DNA of 48,412 bases. It comes from an uncultured Ruminococcus sp. Its GTDB lineage: Bacteria > Bacillota > Clostridia > Oscillospirales > Acutalibacteraceae. Where the stretch lies: positions 1-48,412 of the forward strand of contig CACWKD010000015.1 of the NCBI GenBank assembly GCA_902761345.1, written 5' to 3'. This document shows, piece by piece, positions 38,274 to 47,055 of this stretch. A program made the position numbers and the translations under genes. A model generated the notes under the pieces. The model saw only the letters and a list, made by a program, of their open reading frames with translations, did no database searches and was not told the DNA's origin. Position 1 is the stretch's first letter. The number at the start of each line of letters is the position of its first letter.

Positions 38274-39879
38274 TATGATCTACCTCTCTTTTCAATGCGG
38301 CATTTATCAAACCTTTAAACAACGGGTGCGCCTTATTCGGGCGGCTCTTAAACTCGGGGTGAAACTGAACGCCAACGTAAAAATCATTTTCTTCTACCTC
38401 GACTGTTTCAACAATAACACTGTCGGGAGATGTTCCGCTGATAACAAGTCCGCTCTCTTTCAGCGTCTGTCTGTAATCGTTGTTAAACTCATAACGGTGG
38501 CGGTGACGTTCGCTTATGTTTAGTGTTCCGTAACACTCGGACATTCTTGTATTTTCCGATACAATACACGGATATGCTCCCAAACGCATTGTACCGCCTT
38601 TATTGACCGTGCCGTTCTGTTCGGGCATAAGGTCAATAACCTTGTTTTGTGAATTCGGAGCAAATTCGCCTGAGTTTGCGTCTTTTATATTGCATACATT
38701 TCTTGCATATTCTATTACGACTATCTGCATACCAAGACATATACCAAGCAAAGGCACATTGTTCTCCCTTGCGTATCTCGCCGTACTTATCATTCCGGGA
38801 ATACCTCTTTCCCCGAAACCGCCGGGAACGATGATCGCATCGCAGCCGCTTAATAATTCAACTGAATTTTCGTCTGTTACCGTTTCGCTGTCTATCCACT
38901 TTATATCGGTATACACTTTGTACGCATAACCTGCGTGATGTATAGCCTCGATCACAGATAGATATGCGTCGTGAAGCTGAACGTATTTTCCGACTATGCC
39001 AACAGTGACGTGTTTATTTCTGTTTCTGATGTTTTCAAGAAGCGCAGTCCATTCGGAAAAATCAGGCTCTTTTGTTTTCAGTTCAAGCTTTTTACATACG
39101 GCATCTGAAAGGTGTGATTTTTCAAGCATTATCGGCGCTTCATACAGTACGGGAACATTCATATTCTGAATTACGCAATCCTCGGTAACATTGCAGAACA
39201 GCGAAATTTTCTTGAAAATATTTTCTTCAAGAGGTTCGTCGCATCGAAGAACTATAATATCGGGTTTTATTCCCATTCCCTGAAGTTCCTTTACCGAGTG
39301 CTGAACAGGTTTTGTTTTATGTTCGTCTGAGCATTTCAGATACGGTACTAAAGCTACATGAATATAGCAAACATTTTCCTGTCCTACTTCAAGACCTACC
39401 TGACGTATAGCCTCAATAAACGGCTGGCTCTCGATATCTCCCGTAGTACCGCCGATCTCTGTAATTACCACATCGGCGCCGCTCATTTTTCCTACATTAT
39501 ATATAAAGTGTTTTATCTCATTTGTAACGTGAGGAATTACCTGTACTGTATCTCCCAGAAACTCCCCTCTGCGTTCTTTGTTGAGAATATTCCAGTATAC
39601 CTTGCCGGTAGTAAGGTTAGAATATTTATTAAGATCCTCGTCAATAAAACGCTCGTAATGTCCCAGATCAAGATCTGTTTCAGCGCCGTCATCAGTTACA
39701 AAAACTTCGCCGTGCTGATAAGGACTCATTGTACCCGGGTCAACATTAATGTACGGATCAAGCTTCTGAGCGGCTATCTTCAAACCCCTTGATTTTAAAA
39801 GCCTGCCCAGTGACGCCGCAGTAATACCTTTTCCAAGTCCGGACACTACGCCGCCTGTCACAAAAATATACTTAGTCAT
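38266..39879 (-). CDS. pyrG: CTP synthase
   Basis: A 537-residue enzyme that converts UTP to CTP with ATP and glutamine nitrogen. The synthetase domain begins [16 protein letters not shown] (nucleotide loop) and has the [27 protein letters not shown] region (key [11 protein letters not shown]). The C-terminal class I amidotransferase has the Cys nucleophile in LLGICLGMQ and the His/Glu pair in GVQFHPEF. It lies 35 bases after the ANTAR gene and overlaps gltB. Placing a glutamine consumer inside a nitrogen operon suggests control by nitrogen supply. Confidence 0.96.
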   Translation of the reverse strand: MTKYIFVTGGVVSGLGKGITAASLGRLLKSRGLKIAAQKLDPYINVDPGTMSPYQHGEVFVTDDGAETDLDLGHYERFIDEDLNKYSNLTTGKVYWNILNKERRGEFLGDTVQVIPHVTNEIKHFIYNVGKMSGADVVITEIGGTTGDIESQPFIEAIRQVGLEVGQENVCYIHVALVPYLKCSDEHKTKPVQHSVKELQGMGIKPDIIVLRCDEPLEENIFKKISLFCNVTEDCVIQNMNVPVLYEAPIMLEKSHLSDAVCKKLELKTKEPDFSEWTALLENIRNRNKHVTVGIVGKYVQLHDAYLSVIEAIHHAGYAYKVYTDIKWIDSETVTDENSVELLSGCDAIIVPGGFGERGIPGMISTARYARENNVPLLGICLGMQIVVIEYARNVCNIKDANSGEFAPNSQNKVIDLMPEQNGTVNKGGTMRLGAYPCIVSENTRMSECYGTLNISERHRHRYEFNNDYRQTLKESGLVISGTSPDSVIVETVEVEENDFYVGVQFHPEFKSRPNKAHPLFKGLINAALKREVDHNE

Positions 39880-39914
39880 ATTATTTACCTCTTTGGTTTT
39901 ATAAATTACATGAG

Positions 39915-40493
39915 CTATCTATTTTTAAGCTCCTCTATTATTAATTTTACTGCGTCGCTCTTTTTCAAGCCCTTATCCATAGCTGTTTTCTCAATATAGC
40001 GATGCGCGTCATTCTCTGTCATTCCCATTTCTGTAATGAGTAAACTCTTCGCTTCCGTAACAAGCTTCAATTCTCTGAGTTTAAGTTTTAGATCGGAATT
40101 GTCTTTTCTAAGCTGCCGCATTTTAGATACAGATGAAGCAAGTATCATCAGCGTCTGCTGCAATATCGACTTTTGCAGCATTTTTGAAAGAGTGATCACA
40201 CCGTTGGGTTCAAGCTTATATGCAGTACGCTCAACAAGTTCGGGTTTTACTATCACCGCCACTGCATACTCAAAAGACAGATCCTCTGCAAGCTTTGTTC
40301 CAAATTCGTCGGACAGCGGTGTGTCGATTATTATAATATCTATCGGTGTTCTGCGCAGGGTTCTTCTTGCCTCTGCTGCATTGAACGACACAATTACAGG
40401 ATAAAACTTGTATTGCGGCAGTAATGATTTTACGAAATCTATTACCTTTGCGTTTGCGGATACTATCATCACACCGCAGCTTTTTTCCTGCAC
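39915..40493 (-). CDS. ANTAR-domain RNA-binding antiterminator
   Basis: A 192-residue regulator with a receiver-like domain (1-115), a linker coiled coil (about 115-140) and a C-terminal ANTAR three-helix domain (about 135-192; [20 protein letters not shown] is the core). The receiver keeps Asp57 (IIIIDTPL) and Lys83 but has VSAN in place of the usual acidic pair, so phosphorylation is doubtful. ANTAR domains bind paired RNA hairpins with A-N-N-G-N-N hexaloops and prevent termination. Such hairpins occur in the glnA and amt leaders, making these the likely targets. It lies 53 bases after glnA. No partner kinase is visible in the operon. Confidence 0.88.
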   Translation of the reverse strand: MQEKSCGVMIVSANAKVIDFVKSLLPQYKFYPVIVSFNAAEARRTLRRTPIDIIIIDTPLSDEFGTKLAEDLSFEYAVAVIVKPELVERTAYKLEPNGVITLSKMLQKSILQQTLMILASSVSKMRQLRKDNSDLKLKLRELKLVTEAKSLLITEMGMTENDAHRYIEKTAMDKGLKKSDAVKLIIEELKNR

Positions 40494-40546
40494 AAAATCA
40501 CCTCTTTTATAATTTGTAAACTTGTATTTTTCTCTCTTTACAAACT

Positions 40547-41743
40547 CTACCTTAAAAATCCCATAGGAATACTGTTTCTTATAAATTCGCTGTTTCTTGC
40601 AATTTCTGCCGCCTGCTCATACGACTGCGGCAAACGCGGCAGCTTGCTTGTAACTTCCGTTCCCACTGTATACAAATTATGATCAACTGCCTCGGGCGGT
40701 ACGAGTTTGTTTTCGATACCGTCAAGCGCAGCGGCGATCAGCAGCGTAAACGCCACATACGGGTTAATAGTGGGATCGGGCGATCTCAGCTCCATTCGGC
40801 GGTACTCGCCTTTTGCCGCAGGGATACGAATAAGCTGAGAGCGGTTTTCATGTGACCATGTTATATATTTCGGAGCTTTGTCTTTACCAAGCCTTCTATA
40901 AGATTCCTCGCACGGATTTAAAAACGCTGTCATCTCGCAAACGTGTTTTAAAAGTCCTGCAAGCACATCTGAAAAATGATCTTTTCCGTCGGCTGATTTT
41001 ACCGATATATTAATATGCAAACCGTTGCCGCTTTTATTACTGAGGGGTCGTGGAGAAAAATCAGCGCAAAGACCGTTAATATCCGACACAGACTCTACAA
41101 CCGTCTTAAAAATAAGTGCGTTGTCTGCTGAAGAAAGAGCGTCGCTGTATTTGAAGTCGATCTCGTTTTGTCCGGGTCCCATTTCATGGTGAGAGCTTTC
41201 GGGATAAATATCCATATCAAGCAGCGTAAAGCAAATGTCACGGCGGATATCCTCACCTCTGTCCTCGGGCGCTATATCCATATATCCGGCATTATCATAG
41301 GGAATTTTTGTCGCAATGCCGTTTTCGTCACGCTTGAAAAGATAAAACTCAAACTCTGCTCCAAAGTTAAAAGTAAACCCCTTGGCTTTTGCCCTCTCTA
41401 CCGTATCTTGCAGCAGCTTTCGGCTGTCAAGTTCAAACGGCGTTCCGTCCGGCTTGATTATATTGCAGAACATTCTTGCTACTCTGCCGTTATCGGGTCT
41501 CCACGGAAGTATCTGTATTGTCTGAGGTATAGGTTTCAAAAACAGATCGGAGCTTTGCTCATTGCCAAATCCATAAATACTTGACGCATCAAAAGCTATT
41601 CCGTACTCAAATGCTCGCTTTAGTTCCGAGGTCATAATCGAAATATTTTTCTGAACTCCTGCAATATCGACGAATGCAAGCTTAATAAACTTTATGTCAT
41701 TTTCCTCGACAAACTGCACAACGTCATTATAAGAATAATACAT
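40547..41743 (-). CDS. glnA: Glutamine synthetase (type I, short form)
   Basis: A 398-residue enzyme that forms glutamine from glutamate, ammonium and ATP. Recognisable are the N-terminal beta-grasp (KLAFVDIAGVQKN), DASSIYGF, the catalytic GAEFEFYLF with metal-binding Glu, GPGQNEIDFKY, GNGLHINIS, the ATP-site region KYITWSHENRSQLIRIP and RRMELRSPDPTINPY. The NLY segment carrying the regulatory tyrosine position is present. Type I enzymes are often about 440 residues, so this one is slightly short, mainly toward the C-terminus. A GAGGAG ribosome site precedes the ATG. It is the first gene of the operon, behind an attenuator leader. Confidence 0.93.
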   Translation of the reverse strand: MYYSYNDVVQFVEENDIKFIKLAFVDIAGVQKNISIMTSELKRAFEYGIAFDASSIYGFGNEQSSDLFLKPIPQTIQILPWRPDNGRVARMFCNIIKPDGTPFELDSRKLLQDTVERAKAKGFTFNFGAEFEFYLFKRDENGIATKIPYDNAGYMDIAPEDRGEDIRRDICFTLLDMDIYPESSHHEMGPGQNEIDFKYSDALSSADNALIFKTVVESVSDINGLCADFSPRPLSNKSGNGLHINISVKSADGKDHFSDVLAGLLKHVCEMTAFLNPCEESYRRLGKDKAPKYITWSHENRSQLIRIPAAKGEYRRMELRSPDPTINPYVAFTLLIAAALDGIENKLVPPEAVDHNLYTVGTEVTSKLPRLPQSYEQAAEIARNSEFIRNSIPMGFLR

Positions 41744-41808
41744 AATAAAATCTCCTCACATAATGTCGGTTTTTATTTTTGCATAATCATTAAAAGCTGT
41801 TATCAAAC

Positions 41809-41871
41809 AAAAAAAGACGTCCACTGCAAAAGGGAAATCTCTCCCCTCTGCAATGAACGCCGTTGCTCATC
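41809..41871 (-). ncRNA. glnA leader: ANTAR-type antiterminator hairpin overlapping a terminator
   Basis: On the transcribed strand GATGAGC-AACGGC-GTTCATT (41852-41871) folds as a 7-bp stem with hexaloop A-A-C-G-G-C, matching the ANTAR rule of A at position 1 and G at 4. Its 3' half is also the 5' arm of an 18-bp terminator stem (41816-41861) followed by seven T (41809-41815). The two folds exclude each other. Only one hexaloop hairpin is visible here, starting within about 10 bases of the predicted transcript start. The rest of the gap 41744-42063 is AT-rich with no gene. Confidence 0.75.
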
Positions 41872-41884
41872 TCTTTACAAAAAT

Positions 41885-41913
41885 ATTGTACTAAAAATTG
41901 TTGCATTTGTCAA
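41885..41913 (-). promoter_or_regulatory. Consensus promoter of glnA operon
   Basis: TTGACA (41908-41913), a 17-base spacer and TACAAT (41885-41890), about 145 bases before the glnA start codon. Confidence 0.85.
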
Positions 41914-42063
41914 TAACACAATTAATGAATTATAGACAACAATGAATAATATTTTTGTTTTTTTAGACGGTTATTTGCAGGATTTGATTTTAAATTATGC
42001 ATTTATAGAGCTTTTTATTTCTTATTCCGTAAAATTCACACCAAAATTTACATTAAAGCTATA

Positions 42064-43809
42064 TCAATATTGCTCCTCGTCCTGTAAAGCGTCCACACCC
42101 TCTTCGCCTGTGCGTACCTTTACTACATTTTCTACATCATAAACAAATATCTTTCCGTCACCCGTATGACCTGTGTACATTACACTCTTTGCAGCGTCTA
42201 TTACTGTCTTTACAGGTATCTTGCTAACTACTATCTCAACCTGTACTCTCGGGTGAAGTGTGATCTCCTGAACAGCGCCTCTGTAATATGACGGCTGTCC
42301 CTTCTGAACACCGCAGCCAAGTACGTTTGTTACTGTCATACCTGTTATTCCTATATCAAGCATAGCCTGCTTGAGCGACTCGAAACATTCCTGACGTACA
42401 AATATCTCTATCTTTGTAAGCTTTACATCGGACGCTGTAACTGTCTTTGGAGTTCTCAAAACAACCGGCACAGCATCGTCTATATCTACCTTTTTCTCTG
42501 TCTTTACATCTGCATTGCCATTCTTTGTAGGCGCGGACATAGTTGCAAATATCGGCTGAAAATCTGCATACGCACTGACAAGTCCATGCTCGGGGAGATC
42601 AAGTCCCTGAAGCTCTTCCTCTCTTGTTACACGAAGTCCTACTGTTTTCTTAATTACAAGGAATGTTAATGTGATCGTAATTCCGCCCCAGAGTATAACT
42701 GCTATTGCGCCAAGACACTGGATACCTATAAAATATCCTCTTGTCATATTATTTTCTGCAAGCCACTCGTTTGACGCAAACACACCTGTTAAAAGTGTGC
42801 CGAGCAAACCGTTCATAAAGTGTACGCCTACTGCGCCTACGGGATCATCAACTTTGAGAACCTTGTCAACAAACTCAATTCCGAATACAACAGCAAATGC
42901 CGAGATCAAACCTATAACTGCGGAAGCCCATACATTTACACAGTCGCAGCTTGCAGTGATCGCAACAAGTCCTGCAAGAGATCCGTTGAGAGTCATTGAT
43001 ACATCAGGCTTTTTGTAGCGTATCCATGTGATGATCATTGTAGCGAGAGTTGCAACGGCAGCCGCTAAATTTGTGTTGACAAAAACCTTTGAAGCAAGCT
43101 CGGCACCGCCGTTTGTCATAGAAACTGTCGAACCGCCGTTAAATCCAAACCAGCAGAACCAAAGAATAAATACGCCGAGAGCGCCCAGAGGAATATTGTG
43201 TCCGGGAATAGCCTTAGGCTTGCCGTCCTTACCGTACTTTCCGATACGAGCTCCAAGCATTGCAGCACCGATCAAAGCGCAAAGTCCTCCAAGCATATGT
43301 ACTGCTGTCGAACCTGCAAAATCGTGAAATCCAAGCTGTGAAAGCCAGCCGCCGCCCCAGATCCAGTGACCCGAAACAGGATATATTACAAGGCTTATTA
43401 CTGCCGAATAAATACAATATGAAGAAAACTTTGTTCTCTCTGCCATAGCTCCCGAAACGATCGTTGCGGCAGTTGCACAGAATACAGTCTGGAAAATGAA
43501 GTACGCATAAAAGCTTACTCCCTCGGGTAAGATCGCACTGTAATCGCCTCTTGTGAAAAGATCAATTCCTCCGAAAACAGCCGACTGTGTTCCGAACATA
43601 ATACCGAAACCTACCAGCCAGTAAAGCGGTGTGCCGATTGAAAAATCCATAAGGTTTTTCATAATAATGTTACCGCTGTTCTTTGAACGTGTAAAACCTG
43701 CTTCTACTGCCGCAAAGCCTGCCTGCATAAAAAATACAAGAGCTGCTCCGATCAGCGTCCACATGGTATTGACATCAGAGAACAATTCCATTACGTTTGT
43801 GTTTGTCAT
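42064..43809 (-). CDS. amt: Ammonium transporter with fused C-terminal PII domain
   Basis: About 581 residues. I chose the ATG at 43809 over a GTG at 43818. The Amt part (about 1-405) has eleven likely membrane helices, with the twin pore histidines in STAVHMLGG and GVHFMNGLLG. After a linker, residues about 463-566 form a GlnB/GlnK-type PII domain. It begins KIEIFVRQE, has a T-loop GVQKGQPSYYRGA with the conserved tyrosine, and the ATP site YTGHTGDGKIFV. GlnK normally is a separate protein that plugs the channel; here it is tethered. The gene has its own promoter and double attenuator leader and lies upstream of glnA on the same strand. Confidence 0.93.
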   Translation of the reverse strand: MTNTNVMELFSDVNTMWTLIGAALVFFMQAGFAAVEAGFTRSKNSGNIIMKNLMDFSIGTPLYWLVGFGIMFGTQSAVFGGIDLFTRGDYSAILPEGVSFYAYFIFQTVFCATAATIVSGAMAERTKFSSYCIYSAVISLVIYPVSGHWIWGGGWLSQLGFHDFAGSTAVHMLGGLCALIGAAMLGARIGKYGKDGKPKAIPGHNIPLGALGVFILWFCWFGFNGGSTVSMTNGGAELASKVFVNTNLAAAVATLATMIITWIRYKKPDVSMTLNGSLAGLVAITASCDCVNVWASAVIGLISAFAVVFGIEFVDKVLKVDDPVGAVGVHFMNGLLGTLLTGVFASNEWLAENNMTRGYFIGIQCLGAIAVILWGGITITLTFLVIKKTVGLRVTREEELQGLDLPEHGLVSAYADFQPIFATMSAPTKNGNADVKTEKKVDIDDAVPVVLRTPKTVTASDVKLTKIEIFVRQECFESLKQAMLDIGITGMTVTNVLGCGVQKGQPSYYRGAVQEITLHPRVQVEIVVSKIPVKTVIDAAKSVMYTGHTGDGKIFVYDVENVVKVRTGEEGVDALQDEEQY

Positions 43810-43884
43810 AATAACCACTTCTTTTCTTATTTTTTAATATATATGAACATACTGCCGTTATTAGTCGGCGTATGGAATTTCCTC

Positions 43885-43957
43885 AAAAAAAGATACGGCA
43901 ACGGGGCTGAGAGCTTAGACTTTAACCACAAGCTCCCGACAACCCCATTGCCGCCGG
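43885..43957 (-). ncRNA. amt leader, second ANTAR-type attenuator
   Basis: CCGGCGGC-AATGGG-GTTGTCGG (43936-43957) forms an 8-bp stem with hexaloop A-A-T-G-G-G. Its sequence is shared with the 5' arm of a long terminator: CGGCAATGGGGTT pairs with AGCCCCGTTGCCG, with an inner GGAGCTT/AAGCTCTC stem, and a T-run follows at 43885-43891. Antiterminator and terminator cannot form together. Confidence 0.8.
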
Positions 43958-43969
43958 TATTAATCGTAC

Positions 43970-44020
43970 AAAAAAAGAAACAGCTATGACAAACCCATAA
44001 GTTCGACGTCATTGCCGCTT
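43970..44020 (-). ncRNA. amt leader, first ANTAR-type attenuator
   Basis: AAGCGGC-AATGAC-GTCGAACTT (43999-44020) can form a hairpin with hexaloop A-A-T-G-A-C (a 4-bp stem extended by 3 bp past a 2-base bulge). The same bases, AGCGGCAATGAC, also pair at 11 of 12 positions with GTCATAGCTGTT (43979-43990), followed by TCTTTTTTT. That makes a first, separate terminator upstream of the one at 43885. The remainder of the gap 43810-44192 shows no gene. Confidence 0.65.
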
Positions 44021-44032
44021 CTCTATGTATGT

Positions 44033-44061
44033 ATTATATTCTTTTTTTCCCGAATTGTCAA
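44033..44061 (-). promoter_or_regulatory. Perfect consensus promoter of amt
   Basis: TTGACA (44056-44061), a 17-base spacer and TATAAT (44033-44038). The predicted transcript begins just before the first leader hairpin. Confidence 0.88.
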
Positions 44062-44192
44062 GCTGTTATCCGTCTTTTACTTCAAATGTCGTAAAAATGA
44101 CGTATTTTATTCACGAACCACTACTTAATAAACAAATAATAAACTTTTGCTCAAACCGAAGGCAGACTTCTGCTCTTTTCTGGACAACCTTG

Positions 44193-45026
44193 TCACTCCG
44201 CCTTGTTTACAGGCGGGATATTGTGTACGTCGATCTGCGTAAACGGAATTTCAATATTATTCTTGTCAAAGGATTTCTTGATATTCTCCTGCATATAGAA
44301 GTAAACATTCCAGTAATCTTTGGTTTTGCACCATATTCTTACGATAATTTCTATACTGCTGTCCTCGTGCTTTCCTACTACAATATACGGCTCAGGTTCT
44401 TTTAAAATAGTTTTGTTTCTGTTTATAACTTCCATTATCACACTGCGTACCTTGTCAATATCTGTGTTATATGATACATTGTAGCTCAAAAATACGCCTC
44501 TCTTATCCTGCGAGGTGTAATTAACAAGGTTGCTTGCCGATATACCCGAATTAGGTATTATTATCTCTTTGTTATCTATCGTCAAAAGATGTGTGCTTGC
44601 AATATCTATCCTCGTTACCGTACCCTGCAAGCCGTTAGTTTCCAGATAATCTCCTACAGTAAACGGCTTTGCGATAAGTATCGTTATTCCGCTGGCTACA
44701 TTTTTAAGGCTGTCCTGAAGCGCAAGTCCTATTGCTACCGTTGCCGCTCCCACTGCTGTTACAAGCGACGCTACGTTAAACCCAAGCGTACCCAATGCCG
44801 CTACTATTACCAAAACCTTTATTGAAATCTTCACAAAGGAATTTGCAAAGGATATTACGATTTCTCCTATTTTTGCGCCCTTCATCGCCTTTGATACTAT
44901 CTTCGCTACTATTCCCGAAAGCCACATTCCAACAACCAGAATTATTATTGCTCCAAGTAAATTCGGAAGAAAATCTTTCAGCCAATCCAGCATATTATCT
45001 ATGAATTTCTCTAAAGTCGTATTCAT
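44193..45026 (-). CDS. mscS: MscS-type mechanosensitive channel
   Basis: A 277-residue small-conductance mechanosensitive channel that releases solutes during osmotic downshock. It has three likely membrane helices (about 17-42, 63-83, 87-115). The pore-lining helix is AVGAATVAIGLALQDSLKNV, followed by the family segment GITILIAKPFTVGDYLE and the soluble beta domain (TLLTIDNKEIIIPN-like region about 145-160). Length is normal. It lies 15 bases after the MORN-repeat gene, so the two are probably cotranscribed. No clear terminator is visible after it. Confidence 0.94.
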   Translation of the reverse strand: MNTTLEKFIDNMLDWLKDFLPNLLGAIIILVVGMWLSGIVAKIVSKAMKGAKIGEIVISFANSFVKISIKVLVIVAALGTLGFNVASLVTAVGAATVAIGLALQDSLKNVASGITILIAKPFTVGDYLETNGLQGTVTRIDIASTHLLTIDNKEIIIPNSGISASNLVNYTSQDKRGVFLSYNVSYNTDIDKVRSVIMEVINRNKTILKEPEPYIVVGKHEDSSIEIIVRIWCKTKDYWNVYFYMQENIKKSFDKNNIEIPFTQIDVHNIPPVNKAE

Positions 45027-45041
45027 AAAACCGTACTCACC

Positions 45042-46607
45042 TTACTTGTTTATAATATGGTAAACAATGTTGTTTGCAAATACAATATCCGTAGTATTTT
45101 CATCTGAATACTTTGCAAATGTACCCGTTACCTCGCTTCCGTCCCACTCGTATATAACGCCTAATCCGCACGCTGTACCGTCTGAAAATACGCCTGTGTA
45201 TCCGTGGTCAAAGTACAGTATCGTTCCTTTTCCCTCGGGCTTGCCGTTAATCAGCATTCCGGAATATGCGCCGCCGTTATACTCTTGCTCGACAACATAG
45301 CTGTTGCCGTCTATGTAAAGATTATACGGAGTACCTTTCATATTCTCGCTTACAGTAAGCGGTTCAAGCTCCATAAGCCTTACTTTCATATTCTTAAACG
45401 GCTCATTATCCTTAAAGATACCCTCAAAGCGTTTTTCTCCGTACTCGGTAAACTGACAGCCCATACCCTCATGTCTGCCGTTCTTTATATGACCCTCATA
45501 CTTCAATGTCATACCGTCATGAGAATACTCTCTCTTATATTTGCACTGTCCGTTAGTATACAGACACTCTCCTATAATAATTCCGTCAAGCACCTCGTTT
45601 ACTCTGCCGTTTAGTACGCCTTGTCTGAAACTGCCTACATACCTCGGCTCGCCAAGCTCATACAATACGCCCTCACCCTCGTAAAGGTTGTCTTTCCACA
45701 TTCCGCAATAAATGAGTTCGCCGTTCTCGTCATAGCTCCTGCCGAAACCGCAGCGCATATTGTCATCAAATTCGCCCGAGAATATACATCTTCCGTTCCT
45801 GAACTCTGTTCCGTTTCCCTTGCGTATTCCGTAGACCCATTCGCCGTCATAGACCTTTTCGCCGTTTTCGTAGCCTACTCCTCTTCCGTTAAATCTGCCT
45901 TTGTCCCATTCGCCCTGATAAATAAGCTCGCCGTCTTTATTGTAGCCTAAAAGAACTCCGACAGGATCTCCGTTCGAGAATGTTCCTTGACACCACGATC
46001 CGTTTTTCAAATTGTACAGCTTTCCCTCGCCGTTATAACGGTTATTTAGCCACTGACCCTCGTACAGAACTTTACCTTTTTTGGTTGTAACTACCGCATA
46101 ACCCTGTACTCTGCCGCCGACAAATTCTCCTACTATCTTATAGCCGTTCTGAAGGTTCAGCATACCCTCGCCGTCGTACTTTCCGTTTTTCCACTCGCCC
46201 GAATATACTACAAGTCCCTGCTTATCATACTGTGTACCAACGCCGTTTCTTGTACCTTTCTTCCAGCTGCCGTTATACACGAGGTTGCCCATTGAGTCAA
46301 AAACTGTGCCTTTCTCGGACAACACGTCATTTTCCCAGCGTGATACAAATACTCCTCCGTCCTTTGGATTATAGAGCATACCTACGCCTTCTCGTCTGCC
46401 GTTAGCCCAGCGGCCCGCAAATGAAAGCTCGCCGTTATTGTCAAACTTTGCTCCCATACCGATCGGGTTATCGTTTTCCCAGCCGCCTACATACATAGTG
46501 CGGTCTTTATGGTTGAATGATATACCTACTCCGTGTTTATGGTTGTTTTTCCAGTCGCCTACATAACAAACCTTGCCGTTTCTGTAATAATACACGCCAA
46601 AGCCGTT
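45042..46607 (-). CDS. MORN-repeat protein, 5' truncated by contig join
   Basis: At least 517 residues, nearly all made of about twenty MORN repeats of 21-24 residues (typical unit YxGxWxxGxxxGxGxxYxxxG, for example VYSGEWKNGKYDGEGML). No signal peptide is visible because the true N-terminus is missing. The frame continues past the GTG at 46593 through NGFG-VYYYRNGKV and then enters unrelated sequence. MORN repeats usually mediate membrane-lipid or protein contacts. Its role beside a mechanosensitive channel is unknown. Confidence 0.85.
   Translation of the reverse strand, partial: NGFGVYYYRNGKVCYVGDWKNNHKHGVGISFNHKDRTMYVGGWENDNPIGMGAKFDNNGELSFAGRWANGRREGVGMLYNPKDGGVFVSRWENDVLSEKGTVFDSMGNLVYNGSWKKGTRNGVGTQYDKQGLVVYSGEWKNGKYDGEGMLNLQNGYKIVGEFVGGRVQGYAVVTTKKGKVLYEGQWLNNRYNGEGKLYNLKNGSWCQGTFSNGDPVGVLLGYNKDGELIYQGEWDKGRFNGRGVGYENGEKVYDGEWVYGIRKGNGTEFRNGRCIFSGEFDDNMRCGFGRSYDENGELIYCGMWKDNLYEGEGVLYELGEPRYVGSFRQGVLNGRVNEVLDGIIIGECLYTNGQCKYKREYSHDGMTLKYEGHIKNGRHEGMGCQFTEYGEKRFEGIFKDNEPFKNMKVRLMELEPLTVSENMKGTPYNLYIDGNSYVVEQEYNGGAYSGMLINGKPEGKGTILYFDHGYTGVFSDGTACGLGVIYEWDGSEVTGTFAKYSDENTTDIVFANNIVYHIINK
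46596..46607. other. Chimeric junction: Clostridia sequence joined to Bacteroidota sequence
   Basis: The 12 bases AACGGCTTTGGC (minus strand) read as NGFG in the MORN repeat frame and as part of GTALA in the GH3 beta-glucosidase frame. Both proteins make family sense right up to this point and lose it beyond. A short shared string is what a mis-assembly or chimeric read would use. Confidence 0.85.
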
Positions 46608-46954
46608 CCTACGGGGAAGCCCGTGCAGTAGTATGTATTGTTGTCATTTTGTCGGGTAGGTGAGATTCGTACACCCGCAGGTCCGTCTGTCAGCACTGTT
46701 GAAGGAATACCCAGACGAGGAATTGCCTGCGTGTTGCCAGCAGCCCCAGGAACCTGATGTGAGTGTCCGCCCAGCATACCGTTAGCTTGGTTTGGAGCCG
46801 CCTGCCGGTTCGAGCCGACCACCAGAGTTGCCTTCTCTTCGAGCGTCATAGCTTTCAGTACTTCATCAATATTGTTAGCCTTCAGAGAAACTTGAGCAGA
46901 TAAGTTCATTGCGGTCATAAACAGCAATACAGGAAGAATGATTAGTCGTTTCAT
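46596..46954 (-). CDS. GH3 beta-glucosidase-like protein, N-terminal fragment
   Basis: About 119 authentic residues remain. A signal peptide (MKRLIILPVLLFMTAMNLSA) precedes the start of a glycoside hydrolase family 3 domain: VLKAMTLEEKATLVVG, IPRLGIPSTVLTDGPAGVRI and TYYCTGFPVGTALA. Family members continue with a Trp/Asn-rich segment here, but this sequence changes to the reverse frame of the MORN gene (CIITETARFVM). The catalytic residues are therefore absent. Codon use and signal peptide look Bacteroidota (Prevotella-like). Confidence 0.85.
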
Positions 46955-46998
46955 GATATAAAAAAGTAAAAAGGTATTTGATTAAACATGGTTTGTAG

Positions 46999-47034
46999 AA
47001 AAAAAGCACTCAGGGATTAACCTCATGAGTGCTT
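46999..47034 (-). terminator. Terminator of efp
   Basis: AAGCACTCATGAGG and CCCTGAGTGCTT form a strong stem with a 5-base loop, followed by TTTTTTT on the minus strand. Confidence 0.85.
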
Positions 47035-47055
47035 CGTATTTGTTGCTAGAGTCTG

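Noticed and set aside
41744-42063. T-box or other metabolite riboswitch in the glnA leader
   Set aside because: No T-box sequence or known glutamine-aptamer pattern is visible. The hexaloop hairpin overlapping the terminator fits ANTAR control better.
46596-46954. Horizontal transfer or gene fusion between a beta-glucosidase and a MORN protein
   Set aside because: The two frames are opposite in meaning at the join, both genes are truncated there, and core genes of another phylum follow. Mis-assembly is simpler.
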